A stretch of 64,000 nt of DNA from Sphingomonas kyeonggiensis (GCF_014196745.1 NZ_JACIEH010000002.1:1054383-1118382); one strand, 5' to 3'. Positions 34,320-43,811 are shown, numbered from the stretch's first letter. The notes: generated by a model not told the origin, from the letters alone. Program-made: numbers and translations.

Positions 34320-37300
34320 GCGGCGCCGGCGTTGCCCTGGCGCCCCGCGCGGCCAGGCCCGCGAAGCGTGGCGGCTTCACCCCGCAGCGTTCGTTCGCCA
34401 CCTCACCCGTCATGACCGCGACGCTGCAGGACCTGCCGGCACGTCCCGCCTATCTCGCGCCGCCGCCCCAGCTCGATGGCATGCTGGATGCCAAGGGCCT
34501 CGACGGGCAGAAGCTCGACGCCCAGAAGACCGACAAGGTCGACGACAAGGCGAAGGGGAAGGCCGGCAAGGACGGGCCCGGCGCCGGCGGCGGTGCGGCC
34601 GCCAAGGGCAAGGACCAGAAGGCCAAGGCGTCCGCCGCCAAGGGAAAGGGCAAGGCGGGCGGCAAGGCCAAGGGCGGCGATGCGGGCGGCAAGCTCGCGA
34701 TTCTCCACTTCCTCCACGAGCCGATGACGCCGGTCACCGGATCGGGGCAACTCGCCCGCCCGCGCTTCGAGGTCGTTGCCGATACCGTCGCGTTCTCGGC
34801 CCCGCGTGCGCTGCCTTTCGGTCCGGCCAAGGCGAAGAAGGCCGACAAGCCCGAAGTGGTGAATCCCGCCGACTATCGTGCCCGCTTCGCCGAGGCGGCG
34901 ACCGCGAGCTTCAACCTGTTCCAGCAGCTGAACGACGGCGCCCGCCGGCTCGCGGAGGAGTCGCGCACCTTCTCGAGCCGGATCGCGGATCGCCACCGCG
35001 ACGCGCTCGACCAGCAGCTCAGCCGCCTGGATGGCGATCTCGACCAGGCGCGCACGCGGCTGATGTTCGGCCGCGAGGAGGCGCTCACCGCGCTCCATGA
35101 CGGCGCCGATGCGATCCGGCGCAAGGTATGGGGCGCCTCGAACTCGTCGCTGGGCACGCTCTCGGCGCTCTACACCAGCTATCTCCAGGCGATGAGCGGC
35201 CCGCAGGGGCGGGCCAAGGAGATCAGCGCCAGATCGAGCAAGGCGGTCACCGATCTCGCGACGAGTTCGGACAAGGCGATCCTGGCGCTCACATCGCTCA
35301 AGGGCAATCCTGCTCCCGTGCATGACGATGGCGGCGAGGTGTGGACCCCGCCGATCAACGAGGCGATCGACGCCAAGCTTCCCGAAAAGGCGAGCGAGGA
35401 GGTCAAGGCCTTCACCGAAATGGTCAAGGGCTTCCGCGAGCCGTTGGAGAAGCTCAACGCCTGCCTGCCGTGCAAGTTCTCCGGCGCCTTTGCCGACATG
35501 AACGGGCGGGTGAAGAGCGTCCACGAAACCGGCCCCAACGCGATCCGGTCGGCGCGCGATGCCGGGCTGTCCTCGATCGCCAATACCGAGCTCCAGCTCG
35601 AGGACATGATCGAGCGCGGCGTTGCCAGCACCGATGACGCCCTGGTCAAGCAGCATGACAGCGCACGTACGCGCTACATCGAATCCGCCGCCGCGACGAT
35701 GGCCAGCGAGACCAGCCGGATCGAAGGCGTCGGCCGTGCGCAGGTGCGTACCCTCCTGGCGATGGCGGAATCGCAGCCCCAGGCGCTGCAGGGTGTCGTC
35801 GATCGCCTCGAGGATCTCAAGGATCGGCCCGAGAGCGAGTTCGCCAAGGCGGTCGGCACGAGCACCAGCAGGTTGCGCGTGACCATTGCGACCAGCGCGG
35901 CGAAGCAACCCGGGCTTGCCCAGTCCGTCTTCGGGCAGCAGGTCGCACCAATCGATCGCCAGGCAATACGCTTCGATCTGGGCATTGCCCGCGGCATCGC
36001 CGACATCGCCAAGTCGAGCGGCGACATGGTGGCCAACAGCATCGCCAGCTATCTGGGCGAGGTCGGCAAGGGGCTGGACGGGCTCAAGGACCTGCCTGGA
36101 TCGGTCACCCAGCAATGCCAGGGTTTCCTCGACCCGATGGACAACAGCTACAAGACCGCGGTCGAGAAGCTTGGTGCCGCGGTCGACGCGACGGGTGCCG
36201 AAGTCAACGCGATGCTCACCGGCGCCACCGCCAAGGCGGGCGGCGACAAGCAGGGTGAGGACAAGCAGGGCGGCGACAAGGGCGCCGGGAAGGACGGCGC
36301 GGCCAAGGGGGATGCGAAGGCTGGCGGCGGCGCGCCGGCGGCCAAGGGGGAGGGCTCGCTCGACGGCGCCGCCCCCCAGGCGGTCACCAGCTCGCCCGGC
36401 TCGGGCCCGCCCAAGTTCAAGGCCAAGGGTGGCGCCAAGCAGGCCGAACCCGGTGCCGGAGCGCCGGCCGAGCCCGCGGGTAGCTGTGGTGGCTGCAACG
36501 AGGCTCCGCCCGCCGCCAGTAACGAGGCCGGCACCAAGAAACCGGACAAGCCCGCGCCCAAGGCGGACGGCAAGGGCGCGGCGGAGAAGGGGAAGGGCGG
36601 AGAGGCTGGCGCCAAGGACCAGATGACGGTCGACAAGCTGATCGAGCTATCGGGCAAGATTGCCGGCAATGTCCTGGCGAGTCCGGCGATCAAGGAATTC
36701 CAGGGCAATGCGCGCCGCAGCGTCAGCGAGGCGCTGACCAAGCACTCCGAGGCCATCGACAAGGAATGCAGCGCCTGGTTCTCCTCCGACGGGGACCGCA
36801 TCGTCGCCGAACTAAGGGGTACCACCGCGATCCAGGGGACCGCCTACCGCCAGGATCTCGCGCATGGCAGCACGCTGGACGAGCGGATCCGCAAGGCGAT
36901 GGGCAACAGCTGGGGGATGCCCGAGACCAAGCAGCAGAACTATAATTCCGCGATACGTTCGCTCAACGGCAAGACCGGCGCCGCGGCGATCGCCGACCTG
37001 CGTGCGGCGTTCAACTGGACCGACGACAATGAGCGTGCCCGCCAGACGCTGGAAAGCCTGTCGCCCGCGGATCTCGCCCAGCTGCGCAAGGACCATGGCG
37101 CCGAGCTGATCACGATGGCGAAGGAGCTGGAGGGCGCCGATCGCAAGAAGTTCGAGGCGCTGATCGGCCTCGACGCCGATGGCAAGTTCCTCCCCGCCAG
37201 CGAGGCCTCGGCGAACTACAACGCGATCCGCCTGCAGGAGGCGATCGCCGCCGGCCGCGCGGTGGAAGGTGAGGAGGGCTGGGAAAAGACCGGCAAGGGC

Positions 37301-40300
37301 ATCGGCGATGTCGGCAAATCCTCCGGAACCTCACGCCTCGCCGGCAACGACGATCCCTTCAATCTGGGCAGCGATACCAAACGCAGGGATCGCGAGAAGA
37401 ACGAGTGGGAGAAGACCCAGCTCGCCTATGGCCGGAACACCGGCGCGGTGCCGGCCGCTGGCAAGGACGGCAAGCCACCGACCAAGGAGGAGAAGCTCAG
37501 CGCTGCACAACAGGGGATCATCGAGGCGGCGACCAGGACGATCACCCATCATCACGAAAGCCAGGGCAGCGGCGAATATCCGCCGGTCGAGTGGGACACG
37601 GTCGACAAGGTCGGCGACGACCATAAATTGTGGATCAAGCGGATCGTGGAGAACGGCGCGGATTCCAAGGAGGCGCGCGCCGCCCGGCTCGGCATCGAGA
37701 TGAACCGCGCGGGCAAGCCCAAGCGCGAAGGGCTCGACGAGTCGATGCATTTCGGCGGGGCGGATGCGGTCGAGGGTGGCCATTACGATGCCAAGGTGCG
37801 CGAACAGGGCCTGAAAGGGGCCAAGGAAGAACAGGACGCGGTGCTGCTGCTCTATGCGCAGGACCAGCTCGACCGCCAGGCGAAGAAGGACGGCACGCCG
37901 CACCAGGATAACAAGCGGAGCGCCGAGGACATCCGCAAGGAGCTGTCCGTGCAGCTCGGGGCGAAGTTCGGCAACGACAAGAAGGCAGCGGACGACGCCG
38001 TCGGCATAGTCTCCGATCCCAAGGGCTCCCCGCTCGCTGCGATCGAGCTCGCGATCAGCAGCGAGAAGAAGGAGATCGCGATCCAGCAGCTCAAACGGAT
38101 GGACAAGGAGGAGATCGCCAAGCTCATCACGGCCTATAACGAGGCACACAAGGGCGAGAAGGGGCTCGAGGAACAGCTCGGAATCAACGGCAACCACTGG
38201 AACTGGCACAATTGGAACGGTGCGACCTTCAGCGGCGACGATGCCAACGAGATCGAGATCGCCTTCATGGGCGTGCCGCAGAACCCCAAGGAACGCGGCG
38301 AGATCGCCCTTCGGGTGATGGACCAGCAGACCGAGCAGGCGGGCGTGCTCGGCATGGCTCTCGCCTATGGCGACTACAAGAAGCTGACCGACAATGCCGC
38401 CGAGCTTCGCCGGCTGATGGGGATCAAGGAAGGCCAGGTCGACGAGCGCGGCCGCATTCGCAGCAAGGATCCGCAGACCGGCCTGCCGATCAAGATCAAC
38501 TTCGACGAGAATGGCGATTTCGTGCCGCCCGAGAAGGGGGATGCCACGGCCTTCGAGCGTGCGGTGACGATGTCGCGCATCACCGCGGACAACTATGTCG
38601 CCTCGGTCGACAGCATCGCCAATTTCGTCGCGACCGCGCTGGTGGTGGTCGCGGCGGTGGTCACCACCGTGCTCACCGGCGGCGCGGCGGCGTCGATCTG
38701 GATCCCGGCGCTGGTGACGCTGGGCGCCGGGCTGGTCGGGATGGGGCTGAACGTCGCGATCAAGGGCGGGCGCTATGGCCGGGACGACATGGTTCGCGAT
38801 CTCGTCCAGACCGTCGTCCAGGCCGCCACCGCCGGGATCGGCGCGGGGGCAGGGGCGGCGTTGCGGGGCGGCTCGCCTGCGCTCAAGGCGCTGGCCGGTT
38901 CCTGGCGGATGAGCGAGCAGGCGCTGGCCAAGGCCGCCGGGTCCGCGGGCGCCCTGCGCGCGCTCACGCTGACCGAGGAAGTGGTGATCGGCGCGGGCAG
39001 CTCGATGCTCGCAGGCGGGGCCAATGCCGCGCTCGATCCCGCCGCCCGGCGGCGGGAAGATTATGGCATGAACATCTTCCACTCGATGGCCAAGGGCGCA
39101 CTGGGCGGCGGGCTCGGGGCCCTTGGCGCGCGGGGCGGCAGCAAGATGTTCGAGGCCGCATCGAAGCGGCTCAGCTCGGGCGTGTCGCAGCGCGCGATGG
39201 CGGTGGCATTGGCGGCGGGCAAGTCCGAGGCCGAGGTCATCCGTGCGGGCGAACAGGCCGTCGCCAAGCATTGGGCGGTCGAGATCGGCACCCGCGCCGC
39301 CGGCTCGGGTGCGAGCGGGATGGCGTCGAAGGGCGGCGAGATGCTCTACGACAAGCACATCAAGGGCGACAATATCAGCTATGGCCAGATCTTCCGCGAA
39401 ATGGGCACCGCCGGCCTGACCAACTTCATCCAGGGCGCGGCCGAAGGGGTGGGGGATCGGCGCATGCGCAAGCGCTACGCCTCCCGCGCCGAAGAGCAGC
39501 ATTGGGTCGACAACAATCCGCATGATCCCTTGGCCCAGCAGGGCAAGCCGCGCGAGCATGCCGGGGGAGGGGACGCCGAGGCGGAGACCGCGCGGCTCGC
39601 CGCGGTCGCCAGGCCGGAGACGGAAGCGGGGGGCGATGCCGGCAAGGGTGGTGCCGGCAAGCTGCCGCATCTCGACGCCGATACCACGCGCGCTGCCGAG
39701 ATGATCGGGTCGGGCAGGCTGCTTGATGCGCCGCCGGAGCAGAAGCTGCTCCCGCCCGGCAAGACTCCCGCCGCCGAGGAAACCGCGCTGACGCCGCCCA
39801 AGACCGATCACGAGGAGCTGGCGGGGCCGCAAGCCGAGCCGACGGACAAGCTGCTTCCACCGGTCAAGCACGAGGATCCGCCCACCACGCAGGTCGAGAA
39901 ACAGCCGGTCAGCGCGGGGCGCACGGGCGAGTCCGAGGTGCTGCTCACGCTCAAGGGATCCGGAGGCGGCAGCGCCCCCGCCGCCAACGACAATGGCGGC
40001 GCCACCGAGAAGCGGTTCGCGGTCGCCAGCGTCGACATGGTCGCGCTCGGGCCGATCGCCGAGGGTACCGTGTTCGTCCATCCGGAGTCGCGCAGCCGCG
40101 AGGCGGCGAACGACAATTTCGGCCGCATGGTCCTCGCCGACCCGAACCGCGAGGTCGCGGTCTACCGCAACCCGGTGACCGGTGAATATGTCGTCATCCA
40201 GGGCGCCAAGGGCAGTGTCGGGCGGATCAACTCCGCCGGCGAACTACGCGGGCCGAATAGCGTGGGCCGCCGCACGGCATGGCAGGCGCTGCTCAACGAG

Positions 40301-43063
40301 CAGGGTGGCCACTGGGTCATCGAGCATCATTTCCATCCCAACGGGACCGATGCCCACGGAAAGCCCCTGGCGCATACCGAGCTGATCAGCCGCCTGCCCA
40401 GCGGCGAGCCGGGCGACATGCATCAGGTGATCGGCGAGGTGACCGACCTTGGTCATGCCGAGCGGTCGTCACGTATCTATTTCATCGACAACGGAAAATT
40501 CAATTTCACCGATTTCGGGATCAATACCAATAACCCCGAAAAGCCGATCTGGATCAACTTCCCGCATCCCGAAACCGGCGTGCACACCAAGCGCGAATTC
40601 GCGACGATGCGCGCCTATCACGAGTTCCTCAGCGAGACGCTGAACTTCAACTTCCGCCTGCCGGAAAGCTATGTCGAGCCGGTCCTTGTTCCGGCCAAGG
40701 TGCCGCAATCCGAGCCCCGCGCGCTGTCGGCCGGGTCGGGCCACACTTCGCTTAGCCCACGTGACGTCTCGGACATCCAGACCGTCGCGCGGCGCGCGCA
40801 GGCGCTGCCCCCATCCGAGACGCACGAGACCCTCCGCACAATGGGGCTTGTGGGCGAGAAGGACTCGATCGCGCGACTGCACCTGGTGGTGAACGACGAG
40901 AACATCCCGTTCGACACCCGCAAGAAGGTCGCCGCGTTGGTGCTCGAGGCCAATCGCGCGGACATGGTACGGCGCGGCGAACTCGACCCCGACGAGCCGC
41001 TGCATCTCGTCTTCCACGGCGCGCCCGAGGGCCGCAGCAAATCGATCCGCGAGGGCGGGATCGACATGACCAAGATCACGGACGGCAGCTCGGACGATTT
41101 CGGCCGCGGCCTCTATCTGACCAGCCAGCTCGACAACGCCCTGCTCTATGCCCGGCGCATGGTCGGCAAGAACCACCCGGACGGCACGCCCCAGCTTCCC
41201 GGCGAGATATTCCCCTTCCTGATGCGCGGGCGCGACATCCCGCGCGAGATGCTGGACGTGCGCACCGGCGGCAAGCACCGCGCCGCATGGGACGAGTTCC
41301 TCGACCGTGTCCCGGCCGCCTATCCGCCGTCGAAATCCTCGATACCGGGCCTGGAATCGCCGTACAAAACCGCCCGGCACTATGCCGCCGGCGACCCCTA
41401 TCCGCAGAAGAGCCCGACGCGCGGTGAAGTGTTCGAAGCGTTTCTGGCCGAGAAGAAGCTTCACATGGTCGCGATCGTCCATGGCGATCTGGGCATGGAT
41501 AGCCTGACCAACGGGATCGGCCGGGGCGACCAGTTCTCGCTGCGCTCGCAAGTGCTGGCCGATACGTTCAACGACCAGCTCGGCTTCACCCGCAAGGCCG
41601 CGCCCACGCCCGCGCCCGAGGGTGAGGTGCTGCATTCGCTCAAGGACCTGGTCAAACAGGATCCCTCCATCGCCGAAACCAGAAAGGTGCCCCACCCCGA
41701 CAACCCCAAGCGCAAGATCGTATTGACGGCTTCGCAGCAGGCGGAGGCGCAAGCCGAGGCGGCGAAACTCCAGGCGAAGGCGGACAAGAAGGCCGCGCGC
41801 GATCAGGAGCGGGAGGCGAAGAAGGCGGAAAGGGCGCAGGCGAAGGCCGCCAAGCAGCAGGCCGCGCCGGAGACACAAGCTGCGCCGGCCGTCGTCGATC
41901 CCGCCGCCGCCCCGCCGGTTGTCGTCGATCCTGCCGCCGCGGCGGCGACGACCGAGGCGACCGGCCGCGAGGGCAAGCAGTCGAAATGGGTATTCGATCT
42001 CGCCGGCGCCCGGGCGGCCGAACGGAAGCTCGCTCTCGCGGAAGCGAGCGCGCTGTTGCAGGACAGTCGCGCCGAATCGCTCAGCAATCTGGCCAACAAC
42101 GGCCCGGCGGAGGTGGCGAAGCGGATCCACGAAGATGCGGCGATGAAGAAGGCGCTGTCCCCTGACGCGCGCCTGCTGGCCACCAAACTCGATCCGACGC
42201 TGGAACGCCCGGGCACGGGGCGCGCCCCGAATCACGACGAGAATGTGGAGACGCTCGACAACCTGCTCCGCGATCCGCACTTCAACGATCGTCATCCCGA
42301 TCCCAACGTGGTCGCGGAGGTCCGCAAATATCTGGAGCGCCGCAGGGAGCTGGCCCAGTTGCGGCTCGACATCGAAGATGCGCAGGGGCCCACGCTCATC
42401 CGCGGCCAGGAGAATTGGCAACAGGCAGTTGCCGATGCGAAGCATTGGCGCGAGATTCAGCTGCCCGATGCCAAGCTGGCCGTGCGCAAGGCCAATCAGC
42501 CGGTCAAGGATCTGCTAAGCACCGGCCCCAACTACCAGGCGAAGCGCGGCACCCTGAAATATGACGAATATATGGGTCCCCCGGAATTCGCGGCCTATCA
42601 GAAATTGAAGGGAACGCCGCTCAAGTTCGATGTGGATCACCTCATACCCCTGGCCGAAGTCGCCAATATGTCGAAACTCGGGGAACTTCTGATCATCGGG
42701 GATCAGCTCGATGCCGACACCCGTGCCGAAATCCAGAGAAGAGTGATCGGCCTGCCCGATATCCCGGATAATCTGAAGATGATGCACCGCGACGCCAATC
42801 GGTTCATGAAGAGCGATCTCAACTGGTCGGACATCAGCTTCGAGAAGGCGGCGCAATACGGATACAGTGCGGAGATGGTAAAGGCCCAGCGGCTGGAGGA
42901 AATCCGGGTCCGCAAGCTGATCACGGACGCAATCGCGGACATGATCAAGGAATATGGGAAGAAGTTGGCCGAAAAGCGCGCCAAGACCCTTCAGCAGGGC
43001 ACGCCGATCCAGACGCTGCTGCCGCCCCCGCCTCCGCCCCCGCCGGAAGACGACACGCCCTAG
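34316..43063 (+). CDS. Giant multidomain terminal protein, probable injected cargo toxin (2915 residues)
   Basis: Parts in order: residues 72-125, a Lys/Ala/Gly-rich linker; about 190-700, helical and coiled-coil-like; about 880-1400, helical repeats resembling annexin-type repeats (SLSPADLAQLRKDHGAELIT, KELEGADRKKFEALIG); about 1432-1485, hydrophobic segments (VATALVVVAAVVTTVLTGG) that could insert in a membrane. Around 2003-2034 lies a JAMM-like set (EHHFHP ... PSGEPGD). At 2234-2406 lies an ADP-ribosyltransferase-like region: VFHGAPEG (His2234), DFGRGLYLT (Tyr2267) and a possible third residue at Gln2406. Residues 2472-2522 are a Lys/Ala/Gln coil. About 2770-2830 is HNH-like (FDVDHLIPL, NLKMMHRDAN). 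The ATG at 34316 overlaps the ATPase stop; nothing upstream in the frame is needed. The gene is last in the operon and no immunity-type gene follows. Domain calls are by motif only. Confidence 0.75.
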   Translation: MSGAGVALAPRAARPAKRGGFTPQRSFATSPVMTATLQDLPARPAYLAPPPQLDGMLDAKGLDGQKLDAQKTDKVDDKAKGKAGKDGPGAGGGAAAKGKDQKAKASAAKGKGKAGGKAKGGDAGGKLAILHFLHEPMTPVTGSGQLARPRFEVVADTVAFSAPRALPFGPAKAKKADKPEVVNPADYRARFAEAATASFNLFQQLNDGARRLAEESRTFSSRIADRHRDALDQQLSRLDGDLDQARTRLMFGREEALTALHDGADAIRRKVWGASNSSLGTLSALYTSYLQAMSGPQGRAKEISARSSKAVTDLATSSDKAILALTSLKGNPAPVHDDGGEVWTPPINEAIDAKLPEKASEEVKAFTEMVKGFREPLEKLNACLPCKFSGAFADMNGRVKSVHETGPNAIRSARDAGLSSIANTELQLEDMIERGVASTDDALVKQHDSARTRYIESAAATMASETSRIEGVGRAQVRTLLAMAESQPQALQGVVDRLEDLKDRPESEFAKAVGTSTSRLRVTIATSAAKQPGLAQSVFGQQVAPIDRQAIRFDLGIARGIADIAKSSGDMVANSIASYLGEVGKGLDGLKDLPGSVTQQCQGFLDPMDNSYKTAVEKLGAAVDATGAEVNAMLTGATAKAGGDKQGEDKQGGDKGAGKDGAAKGDAKAGGGAPAAKGEGSLDGAAPQAVTSSPGSGPPKFKAKGGAKQAEPGAGAPAEPAGSCGGCNEAPPAASNEAGTKKPDKPAPKADGKGAAEKGKGGEAGAKDQMTVDKLIELSGKIAGNVLASPAIKEFQGNARRSVSEALTKHSEAIDKECSAWFSSDGDRIVAELRGTTAIQGTAYRQDLAHGSTLDERIRKAMGNSWGMPETKQQNYNSAIRSLNGKTGAAAIADLRAAFNWTDDNERARQTLESLSPADLAQLRKDHGAELITMAKELEGADRKKFEALIGLDADGKFLPASEASANYNAIRLQEAIAAGRAVEGEEGWEKTGKGIGDVGKSSGTSRLAGNDDPFNLGSDTKRRDREKNEWEKTQLAYGRNTGAVPAAGKDGKPPTKEEKLSAAQQGIIEAATRTITHHHESQGSGEYPPVEWDTVDKVGDDHKLWIKRIVENGADSKEARAARLGIEMNRAGKPKREGLDESMHFGGADAVEGGHYDAKVREQGLKGAKEEQDAVLLLYAQDQLDRQAKKDGTPHQDNKRSAEDIRKELSVQLGAKFGNDKKAADDAVGIVSDPKGSPLAAIELAISSEKKEIAIQQLKRMDKEEIAKLITAYNEAHKGEKGLEEQLGINGNHWNWHNWNGATFSGDDANEIEIAFMGVPQNPKERGEIALRVMDQQTEQAGVLGMALAYGDYKKLTDNAAELRRLMGIKEGQVDERGRIRSKDPQTGLPIKINFDENGDFVPPEKGDATAFERAVTMSRITADNYVASVDSIANFVATALVVVAAVVTTVLTGGAAASIWIPALVTLGAGLVGMGLNVAIKGGRYGRDDMVRDLVQTVVQAATAGIGAGAGAALRGGSPALKALAGSWRMSEQALAKAAGSAGALRALTLTEEVVIGAGSSMLAGGANAALDPAARRREDYGMNIFHSMAKGALGGGLGALGARGGSKMFEAASKRLSSGVSQRAMAVALAAGKSEAEVIRAGEQAVAKHWAVEIGTRAAGSGASGMASKGGEMLYDKHIKGDNISYGQIFREMGTAGLTNFIQGAAEGVGDRRMRKRYASRAEEQHWVDNNPHDPLAQQGKPREHAGGGDAEAETARLAAVARPETEAGGDAGKGGAGKLPHLDADTTRAAEMIGSGRLLDAPPEQKLLPPGKTPAAEETALTPPKTDHEELAGPQAEPTDKLLPPVKHEDPPTTQVEKQPVSAGRTGESEVLLTLKGSGGGSAPAANDNGGATEKRFAVASVDMVALGPIAEGTVFVHPESRSREAANDNFGRMVLADPNREVAVYRNPVTGEYVVIQGAKGSVGRINSAGELRGPNSVGRRTAWQALLNEQGGHWVIEHHFHPNGTDAHGKPLAHTELISRLPSGEPGDMHQVIGEVTDLGHAERSSRIYFIDNGKFNFTDFGINTNNPEKPIWINFPHPETGVHTKREFATMRAYHEFLSETLNFNFRLPESYVEPVLVPAKVPQSEPRALSAGSGHTSLSPRDVSDIQTVARRAQALPPSETHETLRTMGLVGEKDSIARLHLVVNDENIPFDTRKKVAALVLEANRADMVRRGELDPDEPLHLVFHGAPEGRSKSIREGGIDMTKITDGSSDDFGRGLYLTSQLDNALLYARRMVGKNHPDGTPQLPGEIFPFLMRGRDIPREMLDVRTGGKHRAAWDEFLDRVPAAYPPSKSSIPGLESPYKTARHYAAGDPYPQKSPTRGEVFEAFLAEKKLHMVAIVHGDLGMDSLTNGIGRGDQFSLRSQVLADTFNDQLGFTRKAAPTPAPEGEVLHSLKDLVKQDPSIAETRKVPHPDNPKRKIVLTASQQAEAQAEAAKLQAKADKKAARDQEREAKKAERAQAKAAKQQAAPETQAAPAVVDPAAAPPVVVDPAAAAATTEATGREGKQSKWVFDLAGARAAERKLALAEASALLQDSRAESLSNLANNGPAEVAKRIHEDAAMKKALSPDARLLATKLDPTLERPGTGRAPNHDENVETLDNLLRDPHFNDRHPDPNVVAEVRKYLERRRELAQLRLDIEDAQGPTLIRGQENWQQAVADAKHWREIQLPDAKLAVRKANQPVKDLLSTGPNYQAKRGTLKYDEYMGPPEFAAYQKLKGTPLKFDVDHLIPLAEVANMSKLGELLIIGDQLDADTRAEIQRRVIGLPDIPDNLKMMHRDANRFMKSDLNWSDISFEKAAQYGYSAEMVKAQRLEEIRVRKLITDAIADMIKEYGKKLAEKRAKTLQQGTPIQTLLPPPPPPPPEDDTP

Positions 43064-43081
43064 GCCGATCTCGACAGTCGG

Positions 43082-43110
43082 AGCCCCTTGTCGTCGTCCG
43101 CCGAAGGGCT
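43082..43110 (+). terminator. Possible weak terminator after the injection-system operon
   Basis: AGCCCCTT (43082-43089) can pair with AAGGGCT (43104-43110) with one bulged base, 19 bases after the cargo gene stop. There is no T-tract. This is the only hairpin candidate seen between the operon end and the HxlR gene. Confidence 0.25.
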
Positions 43111-43181
43111 GCCAAGCCGGGAGCAGTGTCAACCATGGTTGGCGATCGATCGCCCGAGGGCGGATGAGGGGCACGCGGGCA

Positions 43182-43703
43182 TCATCCCGGGCGGCTTCGG
43201 GTTCGCCTGTCGCGCTCCTCAGCGCCCTGGGCCACGCGCCACCGCATAAGCGCATCTCCTCCCGGGCCAGGCTCGACGGCGATCGCGCGGGACGGGACGG
43301 GTGCCGTCTCGGCATCGAGAAGGGCCAGCTTCAAGCCATGGCCAGTCTCCGCATCGATGAACCGCAACGGTGCACCTTCACGCACGGCCTCGCGCCATTT
43401 GTCGCCGACCTGGACCATCGCCTGCATGAGCAGGGCCAGATCCCGGCCCTTTTCGGTCGGGACATATTCGTGCCGGTCCGGCCGCGCCTGATATTGCCTT
43501 CGTTCGATGAGCTCCGACTGTTCCAGCGACTTCAGGCGATCGGACAAGGTCGCGTTGGTGACGCCGGTGGAGCGCCGCAGATCGTCATAGCGGGTCAGGC
43601 CGAGCAGCAGGTCGCGCATGATGAGTAGACCCCAGCGGTCGCCTACGGCTCCCATCACCTCCGCGATCGAGCACGCCATTCCCTCGAAACCCTTTGATCG
43701 CAC
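43182..43703 (-). CDS. HxlR-family winged-helix transcriptional regulator
   Basis: This 173-residue protein has the HxlR pattern: Cys plus SIAEVMGAVGDRWGLLIMRD, then GLTRYDDLRRSTGVTNATLS as the recognition part and DRLKSLEQSELIERRQY with the wing PDRHEYVPTEKG. HxlR proteins often sense electrophiles or redox change and control a divergent gene. The GTG at 43703 is preferred because GGAGG lies 7 bases upstream; a GTG at 43709 is too close to it. The C-terminal 60 residues extend beyond the DNA-binding domain. It is divergent from the NmrA-like gene, with a perfect palindrome between them. Confidence 0.88.
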   Translation of the reverse strand: MRSKGFEGMACSIAEVMGAVGDRWGLLIMRDLLLGLTRYDDLRRSTGVTNATLSDRLKSLEQSELIERRQYQARPDRHEYVPTEKGRDLALLMQAMVQVGDKWREAVREGAPLRFIDAETGHGLKLALLDAETAPVPSRAIAVEPGPGGDALMRWRVAQGAEERDRRTRSRPG

Positions 43704-43738
43704 GGTCACACCTCCAGCCGGACACCGATTTCAGCAAT

Positions 43739-43757
43739 AACTCTTATTATAAGAGTT
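43739..43757. promoter_or_regulatory. Perfect palindrome, probable HxlR operator
   Basis: AACTCTTATTATAAGAGTT is a perfect 9-1-9 palindrome in the divergent intergenic region. A partial second copy (ATGAGAGTT, 43773-43781) lies nearer the NmrA-like gene. The position suits joint control of both genes by the HxlR protein. Confidence 0.7.
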
Positions 43758-43811
43758 GATATGCTCCTATGATGAGAGTTAGTTGATGCGGTCAGCTTTT
43801 AGGAGTCGGAA

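Noticed and set aside
6662..43063. Prophage or phage remnant
   Set aside because: No capsid, portal, terminase, integrase, lysis or attachment sequences; the ATPase, DUF4255 and hub-adaptor proteins are eCIS features.
6662..43063. Type VI secretion system
   Set aside because: No TssJ/L/M membrane complex and no ClpV; the sheath is a single-chain tail-sheath type rather than a TssB/TssC pair.
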